Notes: generated by a model from the sequence alone, not told the origin. A DNA stretch of 64,000 bases from Pedobacter jeongneungensis (GCF_000633455.1 NZ_AYMG01000012.1:62001-126000), one strand, 5' to 3'; positions 16,714 to 26,196 are shown, numbered from the stretch's first letter. Made by a program: numbers and translations.

Positions 16714-19387
16714 TTTCTTCTATTCTATTATGCGCCTCAAAATTAGAAGTATTATTTGGAATATTATTGCTCTCGAAGTTTTTAGATAAATCTTGTATCA
16801 AAGCCATAGTCCATAAGTGTTTAGGATAGGTAAATACAAATGTGGCTTTAACCCGGTCCGATTTTAAGAAGTATAAAATCCATATGCAAGAAGCAATTGC
16901 CTGCCCTAAGAGTGTTGGGAAGGTAGTATAATAAAATGTTTTGTCTGTAGTTTCGCTCACTAAAACGACACTTAAAATATCCAATAATGCAGCTACGAAT
17001 GCTAAAATTTTGAAAGTAATAATGGTTTTTGGAAAAATTTTCCTTCTTTCGAAAAATAAAAATATAATCAATATGCTTGAAGCCAATAAACAGGCATTAA
17101 AAACGCATTCGAAAATAAAAGTAAACTTAAACCCAAAAGTTGCAAATCTGCTTAGATTATCGAGGTTATCCCAATTGAGCTGATTATACAGTCCAGACTT
17201 AACTACACTGATGAAAATAGTTATTGGAGATATTGCAACTCCAATAGCAACCAATATGAGCCAGCCACCAATTTGAGGTGCGGATTTAATCGCTTCTAAA
17301 TCAAAAGATTGCTTTTTGAAATAAATGATCAGCGTTAAACCAATAAATAACAGGAAAGAGAAGATCGTTAGGGTTACAAGCCAGTAATTGATGTTTGCAT
17401 AAGATTTTGATGCGCTATTATTTCTTCCATTGTAGAAGCCGTTCCCATCGTAATAAATGCCATAAGATATGGTGTTTTTAATCTCTTTTTTGTCTTTAAT
17501 GTACTGTTCTAAGCTATTGGTTTCCAATACAGGTTTAAAATTTTGAAAATAATAGGATAGGTATAGCGTATCAAGCTTAGAATGTGCCGAGTACAGAAAA
17601 CGATAATTTTCATTATCTATATTTACATTTTCCCGTTCTACATTTGCCACAAATGGAAGTATAATATTGATCTCCTGATCGATATTGGAAGGGTATACTG
17701 TTGAAAGTGGTACATCCCTGTACTTTTTTAATGAAACAAGTTCGTCTTCAATCAGATCTCCATAAAAAAATGCAGATAATTTTGATTTATCAGATTCATC
17801 TTTTGCCCAAAAGTTTTTGATCTCGTAATCTTCTGTTACCGTAATGATATTTTCCTCCTCATTATCATCCACTTTAAGCGGTTTTTTTACGGTAAGTCCT
17901 GGATAAATCCCTACATAGTAATCTAAGTAGGTTTTTTCGTAAGAATCAATACCATCTTCGCTTAAATTTGCTCTATAATCATCAGCGTAGTTATTGGAAT
18001 AGGTGGTTACTATTTTAAGGCTCGTTTTTTCTTTTTTGGCCGTGTCGCCAACTTTAAATACCGTACGTGATTTTGTTTTGCCAAGGATACGCGATGGTGT
18101 AGTTTTTAAAGCGTTGGTTCCCGGTTTTATGACCAGAACATTAGCATCGTATGGAAAATTGATACTTGTTATCGGGCCCCTTTGATCGGAAATAGTGGGG
18201 TCGATATAAATATTCCGATCGTCAATTTCAACCATTACTACCTCGTGGTTAAATACTGTCGGACTAGGTAGTAGGGCTGCTGTTTCTTTTTCAAGATAGG
18301 TATTGATAAAAACTGAATATGCCTTAATCCTATTGGCATTTAACAGGTAGCAAAGTAAAGTTGCTTTATCCTTACAATCGCCATAACGCTGTTGCAATAT
18401 TTTTTCGGGCGTGTTGGGGCGGTGCGAATATTCCCCAATTTCGATGCCCATATAACGGATTTCATCCTGAACAAACCTGGTTGCAAGTGTTAGGTATTTT
18501 TTCTGATCATTTTTGGACTTAACCTTAAGCTCGGCTATTTTATCGTTAATGATTTTTGAATTTTTTAAGTCGTAATTTTTTAAATTCAGTCCCCAGTTAA
18601 CAATTTCTTTCCAGCTATTGTATTCAGAAAGCTGAACCCTGGCATAGGGATTATAATAAGAAGGCTCATTATCGTTATCCGGATAAGTTTTGGTCATGGC
18701 TGTTTGCCATTCGAAAATATTAAGACCGTTTTCAGCTGTTTTTTTAAGTTTAGGCGCATCATTAAAATTTTTGGTATTAATATTGCGTTTGTTGCTGAAA
18801 ATGATGTTGTTATATACATTTACAATCTGACTGCCACCTTCAAAATAAATGGTATTCGAGTATTTGGTAAAGGCCGGATTACTTCCCTTAATCGTATATG
18901 AATATTCTATTTTGTCGCCTTTTCTAATGTCGTCCAGAATTAAATAAGCAGTATATAGGCCACTGTATATAAAACGCGAAAGTTCTTTCTCCTTTTGAAT
19001 AATCTTAAATTTCTGGGCGTTTAGTTTATCCAGCGGCTTGTTGTTCCGCCAGATCACCAGCTTATGAAAGATGAGTTTTTCGTAACTCGGATCGTAAGAA
19101 ATAGAGATTTCGGAACCATTTTGAACGCCATTGCCCGAACTAATGTCCCTGATCATGTGCTGGTAGTATTCGTTGGTTTCCAGGTTATTTTGCTTTTCAA
19201 ATAAAAAGATGTAATAACCATCCTGGATGTCTTTGTTCGCAGGTTTCTTATCTACTGTAACTACCTTTCTAATCCACGAAGGTTCTGTACGCGAGGTAGA
19301 AAAATTTTTACCCTGCGCAATTGATTCTAAGGATAATAAGGTGAAGACAAAAAGAAATAAAAGTTGGAGAGCGCTTTTTCTAAGCAT
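16700..19387 (-). CDS. DUF3857 / transglutaminase-like membrane protein
   Basis: An 895-aa protein: signal peptide (residues 1-25, ending SIAQ), a DUF3857-type periplasmic beta region, and a transglutaminase-like core with RYGDCKDKATLLCYLL (Cys), NHEVVMVEI (His) and IDPTI (Asp). Behind it comes a helix near residue 665 and a C-terminal membrane region of about four helices resembling DUF2569. The Cys-His-Asp triad appears intact, so it could be an active peptidase or transferase in the periplasm; substrates for this family are unknown. It is the first gene of a probable three-gene unit with the START-like and lipoprotein genes. Confidence 0.85.
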   Translation of the reverse strand: MLRKSALQLLFLFVFTLLSLESIAQGKNFSTSRTEPSWIRKVVTVDKKPANKDIQDGYYIFLFEKQNNLETNEYYQHMIRDISSGNGVQNGSEISISYDPSYEKLIFHKLVIWRNNKPLDKLNAQKFKIIQKEKELSRFIYSGLYTAYLILDDIRKGDKIEYSYTIKGSNPAFTKYSNTIYFEGGSQIVNVYNNIIFSNKRNINTKNFNDAPKLKKTAENGLNIFEWQTAMTKTYPDNDNEPSYYNPYARVQLSEYNSWKEIVNWGLNLKNYDLKNSKIINDKIAELKVKSKNDQKKYLTLATRFVQDEIRYMGIEIGEYSHRPNTPEKILQQRYGDCKDKATLLCYLLNANRIKAYSVFINTYLEKETAALLPSPTVFNHEVVMVEIDDRNIYIDPTISDQRGPITSINFPYDANVLVIKPGTNALKTTPSRILGKTKSRTVFKVGDTAKKEKTSLKIVTTYSNNYADDYRANLSEDGIDSYEKTYLDYYVGIYPGLTVKKPLKVDDNEEENIITVTEDYEIKNFWAKDESDKSKLSAFFYGDLIEDELVSLKKYRDVPLSTVYPSNIDQEINIILPFVANVERENVNIDNENYRFLYSAHSKLDTLYLSYYFQNFKPVLETNSLEQYIKDKKEIKNTISYGIYYDGNGFYNGRNNSASKSYANINYWLVTLTIFSFLLFIGLTLIIYFKKQSFDLEAIKSAPQIGGWLILVAIGVAISPITIFISVVKSGLYNQLNWDNLDNLSRFATFGFKFTFIFECVFNACLLASSILIIFLFFERRKIFPKTIITFKILAFVAALLDILSVVLVSETTDKTFYYTTFPTLLGQAIASCIWILYFLKSDRVKATFVFTYPKHLWTMALIQDLSKNFESNNIPNNTSNFEAHNRIEENERL

Positions 19388-19400
19388 ATAATTATTGTTG

Positions 19401-20591
19401 TTATTTAAAGGCGTTTAATCCTGTTACGTCCATTCCCGTAATCAGTAAATGTATATCGTGTGTACCCTCATAGGTTACTACCGATTCGAGGTTCATCATG
19501 TGTCGCATAATCGAATACTCGCCGGTAATTCCCATTCCGCCAAGCATTTGGCGGGCATTTCGGGCAATATCGAGTGCAATTTCCACACTGTTTCTTTTGG
19601 CCATCGATATTTGCTCAGCCGAAGCCCTGTTTTCACTTTTTAATACGCCTAAACGCCAAACCAAAAGCTGACCTTTGGTTATTTCGGTTACCATTTCAGC
19701 CAGTTTCTTTTGCTGTAACTGGAAACCACCAATGGGTTTCCCAAACTGTACACGTTCTTTTGAATAGCGTAGAGCAGTGTCGTAGCAGTCCATTGCTGCG
19801 CCTAAAGCGCCCCAGGCAATACCATAACGCGCCTGGTTTAAGCAGCCCAACGGTCCTTTTAATCCGCTGATTTCAGGGAAAATATTTTCTTTAGGTACTT
19901 TAACATGATCAAAAACCAATTCACCTGTTGCTGAAGCCCTTAAACTCCATTTGTTATGTGTTTCCGGAGTCGAAAATCCTTCCATTCCACGTTCTACCAC
20001 CATTCCCCTGATCTTGCCTGATTCATCTTTTGCCCAAACCACAGCAATATCTGCAAAAGGGGCGTTGCTGATCCACATTTTGGCACCGTTTAATATATAG
20101 TGGCTCCCTGCATCTTTAATGTTCGTTACCATTCCGCCCGGATTAGAGCCATGATCAGGCTCTGTTAATCCGAAACAGCCCATCATTTCGCCACTAGCAA
20201 GTTTAGGGAGGTACTTTTTACGTTGCTCTTCTGTACCATAGACATAAATAGGATACATTACCAACGAGCCCTGAACAGAGGCGGTTGAACGGATACCAGA
20301 ATCGCCACGTTCAATTTCCTGCATCAAAATTCCATAAGCCGTATAATCTAAACCGGCTCCTCCATACTCAACCGGAATGGTTGGTCCAAAAGCACCAATA
20401 TCAGCTAAACCTTTTATTAAATGTTTTGGGAATTCTGCTCTCTGAGCATAATCTTCAATAATCGGGCTAACCTCTTTTTTTACCCAATCTCTCGCTGTTG
20501 CACGGATTAATTTATGCTCATCGGTTAACAGTTCGTCCAACAAATAATAGTCTGGTGCCTCATAAAGGTCTTTTTTTGTTGATTTGCTCAT
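19401..20591 (-). CDS. Acyl-CoA dehydrogenase, glutaryl-CoA dehydrogenase-like
   Basis: A 396-aa FAD flavoenzyme of the cytosol. Typical blocks are CFGLTEPDHGSNPGG (FAD/substrate binding), WISNAPFADIAVVWAK, QFGKPIGGFQLQQKKLA, ARQMLGGMGITGEY and the C-terminal VTYEGTHDIHLLITG with the catalytic Glu. The Glu position (YEGT) and the overall length match glutaryl-CoA dehydrogenase, which converts glutaryl-CoA to crotonyl-CoA in Lys/Trp breakdown; other short-chain acyl-CoA substrates remain possible. The gene is divergent from folB and stands alone. Confidence 0.9.
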   Translation of the reverse strand: MSKSTKKDLYEAPDYYLLDELLTDEHKLIRATARDWVKKEVSPIIEDYAQRAEFPKHLIKGLADIGAFGPTIPVEYGGAGLDYTAYGILMQEIERGDSGIRSTASVQGSLVMYPIYVYGTEEQRKKYLPKLASGEMMGCFGLTEPDHGSNPGGMVTNIKDAGSHYILNGAKMWISNAPFADIAVVWAKDESGKIRGMVVERGMEGFSTPETHNKWSLRASATGELVFDHVKVPKENIFPEISGLKGPLGCLNQARYGIAWGALGAAMDCYDTALRYSKERVQFGKPIGGFQLQQKKLAEMVTEITKGQLLVWRLGVLKSENRASAEQISMAKRNSVEIALDIARNARQMLGGMGITGEYSIMRHMMNLESVVTYEGTHDIHLLITGMDVTGLNAFK

Positions 20592-20679
20592 GTAATTTCG
20601 TGTTATCTGGTTAAGAAATCGCGTTCATTTCAAAGGTAACAATTTACGGCAAGGGGCATTATATTCATGAATAAAAATT

Positions 20680-20687
20680 TAATTTTG
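20680..20687 (+). promoter_or_regulatory. -7 box of the folB promoter
   Basis: TAATTTTG matches the Bacteroidota sigma-ABfr -7 consensus TAnnTTTG, 17 bp before the folB ATG at 20705. Confidence 0.55.
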
Positions 20688-20704
20688 CAGCTTACAGAAC
20701 ATAC

Positions 20705-21073
20705 ATGAGCCATTTCAAACAAACAGTAGCCTTAAAAGATGTAAAATGTTTTGCCCTGCATGGTTATTATCCGGAAGAGCAACTTATTGGAAATCATTTT
20801 GTTGTAGATTTAGAAACAGAATTTATACCACGAGGTTTTGATGATGAACTGGCTCAGACCGTTAATTATGAAGATCTGAATAATATCATTCTCCAGGAAA
20901 TGAAGCATACTCAAAAGCTTTTAGAGACGGTTTTGAAGAATATCATTTCTAAAGTAATTGAACTTTATCCTTTTATTGATACCATTCAAGTGAGCATGAA
21001 GAAATTAAATCCGCCTATGCCTGGCCAAATCGGACACTCTTTTGTTAAATTATCTTACACATCAGCCAAATAA
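20705..21073 (+). CDS. folB: Dihydroneopterin aldolase
   Basis: A 122-aa enzyme that splits 7,8-dihydroneopterin into 6-hydroxymethyl-dihydropterin and glycolaldehyde in folate synthesis. The blocks are VALKDVKCFALHGYYPEEQLIGNHF in two parts (LHGYYPEE carries the Glu and Tyr of the pterin pocket), NYEDL, ETVLKNII and the C-terminal KLNPPMPGQIGHSFVKL with the catalytic Lys. The length is usual. The FAD-oxidase gene starts 1 bp after its stop. Confidence 0.93.
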   Translation: MSHFKQTVALKDVKCFALHGYYPEEQLIGNHFVVDLETEFIPRGFDDELAQTVNYEDLNNIILQEMKHTQKLLETVLKNIISKVIELYPFIDTIQVSMKKLNPPMPGQIGHSFVKLSYTSAK

Positions 21074-21074
21074 A

Positions 21075-22478
21075 ATGAATTTTACCAAGATAAATCCTGA
21101 AATTTTAGCAGAAATTAAAGCGGCAATAGGAGCAGATAAAGTTTTTACTGATGCGGAAAGTTTAAATCATTACAGTCACGATGAAACGGAAGATTTACGC
21201 TATCAGCCCGAAATTGTGGTGAAACCAAATTCTCCGGAAGAAGTTTCTGCAGTGCTGAAAATCTGTAACGCACATCATGTTCCAGTAACGCCCAGAGGAG
21301 GTGGTACAGGTTTGAGTGGCGCCGCTTTACCAATTTATGGCGGTGTTTCCTTATCAATGGAAAAATTTAAAGCCATTATCGATATTGATACCGAAAACTT
21401 ACAGGCAACGGTTGAACCGGGCGTAATTACAGAAGAATTTATTAATGCTGTTGCCGAAAAGGGACTTTTATACCCAGTTGATCCAAGCAGTAAAGGATCT
21501 TGCTTTATTGGTGGCAATGTGGCCCATGGTTCTGGTGGACCAAGGGTGGTGAAATATGGAACGATACGCGAGTATATTTTAAATCTGGAAGTGGTTTTGC
21601 CTAACGGTGATATCATCTGGACAGGTGCCAATACTTTAAAATATGCATCAGGTTATAATTTAACGCAGTTAATGATTGGTTCGGAAGGGACTTTAGGTGT
21701 GGTTACCAAAATTGTAACCAAACTTTTGCCTAAACCAACCCAATCCGTTTTAATGATGGGCTCTTTTAGTACTAACGAAGATGCATGCGCAGCTGTCTCA
21801 GCAATTTTTAGGGCAGGGGTTACGCCATCAGCTTTGGAGTTTATGGAAAGGAAAGGTGTGGAGTGGGTAATTAAATTTGACGATATTAAATTTGATTTAA
21901 AGGATGATGTTGCTGCATTGTTGATGATTGAGTTTGATGGCGATGATTTAGATGATATTTTTAAAAATTGTGAGAAAACCAATGTGGTGTTAGAAGAGCA
22001 CAACTGTACAGAAGTTTTGTTTGCGGATACTGCTTCTCAAAAAGAAGAACTCTGGCGGATGCGCAGAACAATGGCCGAATCTGTAAAATCGAATTCTGTA
22101 TACAAGGAAGAAGATACCGTTGTTCCGCGTGCAGCTTTGCCTAAATTAATCAGTGGAATAAAAGAAATTGGAACAAAATACGGTTTCGAAAGTGTTTGTT
22201 ATGGTCACGCTGGTGATGGAAACCTGCATGTAAACATCATTAAAGCCGGAATGAGTGATGAAGACTGGAAAAATAAACTCAAATTCGGCATTGCCGAAAT
22301 ATTCGAATTAACCACTGTTTTAGGTGGAACTTTATCTGGTGAACACGGAATTGGTTTGGTGCAAAAAGAATTTATGCCGATCAAATATTCCGAAATCCAT
22401 CTTAATTTAATGAGGGGCATTAAAAATGTTTTCGATCCGAATGGAATATTAAACCCTGGAAAGATTATGCCTGATTAA
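21075..22478 (+). CDS. FAD-linked oxidase, GlcD / D-lactate dehydrogenase type
   Basis: A 467-aa cytosolic flavoenzyme that oxidises a 2-hydroxyacid such as glycolate or D-lactate. I use ATG 21075; the open frame to 21042 lies inside folB. The PCMH FAD domain shows PRGGGTGLSGAALP and GNVAHGSGGPRVVKYGT. The C-terminal cap has CYGHAGDGNLHVN and SGEHGIGLVQKEFM, whose His residues are typical of the active site. No iron-sulfur domain is fused. The substrate cannot be fixed by sequence. Confidence 0.88.
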   Translation: MNFTKINPEILAEIKAAIGADKVFTDAESLNHYSHDETEDLRYQPEIVVKPNSPEEVSAVLKICNAHHVPVTPRGGGTGLSGAALPIYGGVSLSMEKFKAIIDIDTENLQATVEPGVITEEFINAVAEKGLLYPVDPSSKGSCFIGGNVAHGSGGPRVVKYGTIREYILNLEVVLPNGDIIWTGANTLKYASGYNLTQLMIGSEGTLGVVTKIVTKLLPKPTQSVLMMGSFSTNEDACAAVSAIFRAGVTPSALEFMERKGVEWVIKFDDIKFDLKDDVAALLMIEFDGDDLDDIFKNCEKTNVVLEEHNCTEVLFADTASQKEELWRMRRTMAESVKSNSVYKEEDTVVPRAALPKLISGIKEIGTKYGFESVCYGHAGDGNLHVNIIKAGMSDEDWKNKLKFGIAEIFELTTVLGGTLSGEHGIGLVQKEFMPIKYSEIHLNLMRGIKNVFDPNGILNPGKIMPD

Positions 22479-22482
22479 TATT

Positions 22483-22557
22483 CGTCACCCTGAACTTGTT
22501 TCAGGGTCTTTATGGTAGCTTTTTATATTAAGATGCTGAAATAAATTCAGCATGACG
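22483..22557. repeat. Inverted repeat between convergent genes (CGTCACCCTGA type)
   Basis: Begins CGTCACCCTGAACTTGTTTC with CCTGAA..TTCAGGG, and ends GCTGAAATAAATTCAGCATGACG. Both inner parts form hairpins and the ends pair. It fills the gap between two convergent genes, so it may terminate both. Related copies are at 983-1136 and 27295-27364. Confidence 0.75.
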
Positions 22558-22567
22558 ACTGGTATTT

Positions 22568-23050
22568 TTACAGCTGTTCAAACCCCAGCATTTTCTGTTT
22601 TTCTTCTTCTGGGATTGCGGTGGGTTTACCTGTGGAGTAATCAACCGCAATGCAAACGGTTTTGCCTTTACTGCAGATTACTTCTTCAGTCCCTTTTATT
22701 TTTACAATCTGGTAATCCAGGTCAAAACTGGTATTGCCAATTCTTGATGTTTTTACATGGATGGCTATTTTATCGTTCATTACAATGGGTAAAATATAAT
22801 CCAGCTCTGCATGGGCAATCACGATTCCGGTTTTCTTCCAGTCCCATTTTATAATTTCTTCCCAGTATTTGGTTCTGGCAATTTCGAGGTAAGTAAAGTA
22901 GATAGAATTATTTACATGCCCCATTATATCGAAATCAATAAAGCGCAAATGAATATTGGTTTTATAGTTGAATTTGTCTGAAAAAGCCTTAATATCTGTC
23001 AATTTGTCTTTTGATTTAGATTTATTTTGCCAAAATGTCTTAAAAATCAT
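22568..23050 (-). CDS. Acyl-CoA thioesterase (4HBT/YbgC-like)
   Basis: A 160-aa hotdog-fold enzyme. LRFIDFDIMGHVNNSIYFTYLEIAR (shown as RFIDFDIMGHVNN plus YFTYLE) is the 4-hydroxybenzoyl-CoA thioesterase signature, with the catalytic Asp in DFDIMGHVNN. It probably hydrolyses acyl-CoA esters in the cytosol; substrate unknown. The first 25 residues are poorly conserved-looking, so a later start is possible, but no better one is obvious. Confidence 0.87.
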   Translation of the reverse strand: MIFKTFWQNKSKSKDKLTDIKAFSDKFNYKTNIHLRFIDFDIMGHVNNSIYFTYLEIARTKYWEEIIKWDWKKTGIVIAHAELDYILPIVMNDKIAIHVKTSRIGNTSFDLDYQIVKIKGTEEVICSKGKTVCIAVDYSTGKPTAIPEEEKQKMLGFEQL

Positions 23051-23126
23051 AAATATTTGGATTGGTATATAAGTTGAATAGGATGAATTATCAATTTAAA
23101 AATTAAAAAAATAAAGAATAAGCGAT

Positions 23127-23561
23127 ATGACACTAGTAAATTTTAACAACAGAACCCGTAACACAGCTCCTTACTTTAACAATGTTTTTGATTCATTGTT
23201 TAGCGATGCCATAACTAAAAACAAAATGGTTGATAAATCGCCAAATGTGAATATTCATGAAAATGAAACTGCTTACGTTATTGAGTTAGCTGCTCCGGGA
23301 TTAAAAAAAGAAGATTTTCAGATCAATTTAAAAAAAGACACGCTTTCTGTTTGGGCAGAAGTTAAAAAAGACGAAACCCAGGTAGCTAAAGATTTTACAC
23401 GTAAAGAATTTGATTACAGCTCTTTCGCAAGATCATTTAATTTACCTGATAGTGCCGATGGCGATAACATTACTGCTGAATATAAAGATGGTATTTTATC
23501 AATCAACATCAGCAAAAAAGACGATGCTAAATTACAACATAAAGAAATTATAGTATCGTAA
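23127..23561 (+). CDS. Small heat-shock protein Hsp20
   Basis: A 144-aa holdase of the alpha-crystallin family. The domain runs from about residue 38 (SPNVNIHENETAYVIELAAPG) to the end, with the family motif A-E-Y-K-D-G-I-L-S-I and a short C-terminal tail without a strict IxI. It keeps unfolding proteins soluble. It stands alone, and a strong terminator hairpin lies 58 bp after the stop. No CIRCE-like operator is visible upstream. Confidence 0.93.
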   Translation: MTLVNFNNRTRNTAPYFNNVFDSLFSDAITKNKMVDKSPNVNIHENETAYVIELAAPGLKKEDFQINLKKDTLSVWAEVKKDETQVAKDFTRKEFDYSSFARSFNLPDSADGDNITAEYKDGILSINISKKDDAKLQHKEIIVS

Positions 23562-23618
23562 TAAAATATTCTCGGAAGAGGATTTTTCATAATAGTTTGG
23601 TTTAAGTTTAGGTTTTAT

Positions 23619-23646
23619 AAGGTTAATGCCGGATGGCATTAACCTT
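23619..23646 (+). terminator. Rho-independent terminator of hsp20
   Basis: AAGGTTAATGCC (23619-23630), loop GGAT, GGCATTAACCTT (23635-23646): a perfect 12-bp stem followed by ATTTTGTTT. Confidence 0.85.
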
Positions 23647-23664
23647 ATTTTGTTTATAGAAATT

Positions 23665-23776
23665 CGTCATTTCGACCGAAGTGGAAAAATCTGCTGATTG
23701 GATTTAAAATATAGATCTCTCCTCAGAAGGTTCGGGACTATGCTTCATCAGATAGCTATCGAACCAATATGACGAT
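23665..23776. repeat. CGTCATTTCGACC-type repeat, degenerate
   Basis: Starts CGTCATTTCGACCGAAGTGG and ends AATATGACG. It shares its start with the element at 58252-58336 and the partial copy at 52164-52210. Internal pairing is weaker than in the 58-kb copy. No gene is visible in the 294-bp gap it occupies. Confidence 0.6.
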
Positions 23777-23843
23777 TAAAGGAATGCAGTATTTAGATTG
23801 ATTTTAAGTTGCATTCTTAAAATCACGTTAATCTCATTTTTCG

Positions 23844-23851
23844 TACTTTTG
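23844..23851 (+). promoter_or_regulatory. -7 box almost touching the start codon
   Basis: TACTTTTG matches TAnnTTTG and ends 4 bp before the ATG at 23856. Transcription would start at or next to the start codon, implying a leaderless mRNA. Confidence 0.5.
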
Positions 23852-23855
23852 CGGC

Positions 23856-25172
23856 ATGGAGAGAGAAATTCTGGATACAAAGCGTAAAGCACTTAAAATA
23901 AACCTTGACCCACGAATTTACGGCACCTTTGCCGAGATAGGAGCGGGACAGGAAGTTTCGAGAAACTTTTTTAATGCTGGCGCAGCATCCGGAACGGTTG
24001 CCAAAACGATGTCGGCTTACGACATGACTTTTAGTGACGCTATTTATGGAGCAGAAAGTAATGGTCGTTATGTAAGTCAGAACCGCCTTTTGCAGATGCT
24101 CGATCATGAATTTGGTTTACTTAATGAACGTTTATCGGGCGAAAAATACGAAAGCCGTACTTTTTTTGCTTTCGCTGATACCGTTACTACCCTGAATTAT
24201 AAACGTACAAATGAACCTCATGGCTGGGTTGGTATTCGTTTCCAGAGCGAACCGGGCGGCTCACCAAATGAAATATTCTTCCATGTGCGTTTGTTGGATA
24301 CGGATGTGAACATGCAACAGCGTGTTTTAGGGATAATTGGTGTAAACCTGCTTTATGCAGCATTTTACCATTATCAGGATCCAAAACTGATGGTAGAATC
24401 TTTAGCTGATAACTTAACCATCGGATCTGTAGAAATCGACCTGATTTCGGTTAAAGGACCAGCTTTTCCTGAAGTGGATAACATCTTGCTTAATCTGTAT
24501 ATGATTATGAAAGATTTTTCTGCAGCGGCCATTTTCGATGCAGATGCACATCCCAGGCAGGCCAAAGATCTGTTGTATAAGAAAGATATCATGATCTTAC
24601 GTACCAAATATGGTCAGAAATCGTTGCCTAACTTTAATCTGTTCAATAAAGCTACCGATCAGTTTAAACGTACAAATAAAGTAGAGGAGGGGAACCTTGC
24701 GGTAATGATAGAGGTTTTGTTAACCAATGTTTTAACGGATGGACAAGAAACCCCTGATGATATTGACCTGGAAACGGTGGCTAAAAGAGCACAGGAAATG
24801 TGCGATACGGGCAACATTGTAATCGTATCTAACTTTACCCGCCATAACCGTTTAGCGAAATATCTGGCAAGGTGCAAGCCTAAAAGTGTTGGATTGGCAA
24901 CAAACATCAACAACTTGAAATTTGTATTCAATTCTAAAAACTTTACCGGCGAAAATTATTCAGGTCAGTTATTAAGCTACGTGAACGATATGTTTAATAC
25001 CAATGTGCGTTTATTTGCCTATCCTTTCCTGGATAAAAAAACCAATCAGGTAATTACCACAGCCAATATGCCGGTTACACCAGAGGCAAAACCTTTATTC
25101 GACTTTCTTTTGATAAACGGGTATATTACTGATATTAAAGATTATAGTGAGGACGAGGTGAAGACCGCTTAA
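23856..25172 (+). CDS. Conserved protein of unknown function
   Basis: A 438-aa soluble-looking protein with no signal peptide or membrane helix. It begins with the highly regular block LDPRIYGTFAEIGAGQEV, followed by FFNAGAASGTVAKTMSAYDM and SDAIYG, and later has a Rossmann-like middle (TGNIVIVSNFTRHNRLAKYLA). I recognise it as a widely conserved bacterial family without an experimentally fixed role; database names for it vary and should not be trusted. The start is fixed by the promoter box 4 bp upstream. A terminator-like repeat cluster follows. Confidence 0.85.
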   Translation: MEREILDTKRKALKINLDPRIYGTFAEIGAGQEVSRNFFNAGAASGTVAKTMSAYDMTFSDAIYGAESNGRYVSQNRLLQMLDHEFGLLNERLSGEKYESRTFFAFADTVTTLNYKRTNEPHGWVGIRFQSEPGGSPNEIFFHVRLLDTDVNMQQRVLGIIGVNLLYAAFYHYQDPKLMVESLADNLTIGSVEIDLISVKGPAFPEVDNILLNLYMIMKDFSAAAIFDADAHPRQAKDLLYKKDIMILRTKYGQKSLPNFNLFNKATDQFKRTNKVEEGNLAVMIEVLLTNVLTDGQETPDDIDLETVAKRAQEMCDTGNIVIVSNFTRHNRLAKYLARCKPKSVGLATNINNLKFVFNSKNFTGENYSGQLLSYVNDMFNTNVRLFAYPFLDKKTNQVITTANMPVTPEAKPLFDFLLINGYITDIKDYSEDEVKTA

Positions 25173-25497
25173 GGTTTACATGCTGTCATTCTGAGGCTAA
25201 ATTTATCGCATAAAAATCAATATTAACGAATAAGGATTTTTAGTGCATTCTAGGTCGTGTGAATCGTCATTGCGAGAAGGCTTTTTCAGCCGACGAAGCA
25301 ATCTTTATGGCAGGGATCACTATTATGAAAGATTGCTTCGTCGTTCCTTCTCGCAATGACGACCTTGCTTTTGGAATCTGTCAATGGTAGGAACAAAGAA
25401 TCTTTGACAACTCTGTTATTTAGCGTTAATTGAAATCAATTTTGCATTATTTTGAGATTCTTCACTGCGTTCAGAATGACAAGTTGTGCAAATTAAA
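25173..25497. repeat. Gap with a nested pair of repeat elements
   Basis: No gene is visible. An outer element starts TGTCATTCTGAGG (about 25183) and ends TCAGAATGACA (about 25471). Inside it sits a second element, 25265-25361, with perfect arms CGTCATTGCGAGAAGG / CCTTCTCGCAATGACG (25265-25280, 25346-25361) and CGACGAAGCAATCTTT / AAAGATTGCTTCGTCG (25291-25306, 25328-25343). A second copy of the inner type is at 41652-41773. The arrangement looks like insertion of one repeat into another. Confidence 0.8.
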
Positions 25498-26196
25498 TTA
25501 TTTAATCAACTTTTCAATTACCTGTTTATAGCTATCGCTTACCGGCAACTCCTTATCATCAATAAATAAAGCATTTTTTCTAATGGACGTTATTTGATTG
25601 ATGTTTACGATAAATGATTTGTGGATCCTTTCGAAATGAGCAGGCAGTTGTTCTTCTACACTTTTCATGCTCATACGCACTACCGCGGCTTTCGGACTGG
25701 TTGATATATGGATCTGGATATAATCTTTGAGTCCTTCTACGTAGGTAATTTCATTAAAATTGATCTTCATTAAACTGTAGCCCACATTTACGAACATATA
25801 ATCCTGTTTGGGTAGGTTGGCATGTTCTGCCGATTGTTTGAGTTCGTACAGATCTTTAGCTTTATTGCAGGCTTTCATAAAACGATCGAGCGATACCGGT
25901 TTCATTAAATAATCCACCACATCGAGTGCGAAACCGTCCAAAGCATATTGTTTATAAGCCGTAACAATAATTACCATTGGCTTTTTTACCAAACTCTGAA
26001 TAAATTGTAAACCTGTAATGCCGGGCATCTGAATATCTATAAAAATCAGGTCTATCGATTGTTCCTGCATCATTTTATTGGCAGCAAAGGCATCATCGCA
26101 ACTGGCGACCAATTCTAAAAAAGGAATACGGCTAATGTTGTCAGCCAGTAATTGCAGGGCTAAAGGCTCATCATCAATGGCTAAACATTTTATCAT
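25498..26196 (-). CDS. LytTR-type response regulator
   Basis: A 232-aa transcription regulator. The receiver domain (1-120) has the acidic pair in DDEPLALQ, the phospho-acceptor Asp in LIFIDIQMPG, the Thr in VTAY and the Lys in LMKP. The LytTR DNA-binding domain (about 135-232) has VGYSLMKINFNEITYVEGLKD and HKSFIVNINQI. Its start overlaps the kinase gene stop by 4 bp, so the two are a pair. The likely target is the efflux operon directly upstream. Confidence 0.93.
   Translation of the reverse strand: MIKCLAIDDEPLALQLLADNISRIPFLELVASCDDAFAANKMMQEQSIDLIFIDIQMPGITGLQFIQSLVKKPMVIIVTAYKQYALDGFALDVVDYLMKPVSLDRFMKACNKAKDLYELKQSAEHANLPKQDYMFVNVGYSLMKINFNEITYVEGLKDYIQIHISTSPKAAVVRMSMKSVEEQLPAHFERIHKSFIVNINQITSIRKNALFIDDKELPVSDSYKQVIEKLIK

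Noticed and set aside
25265..25361. CRISPR or insertion sequence
   Set aside because: Only one inverted-repeat unit is present, with no spacers in array form and no transposase gene; described as a repeat.
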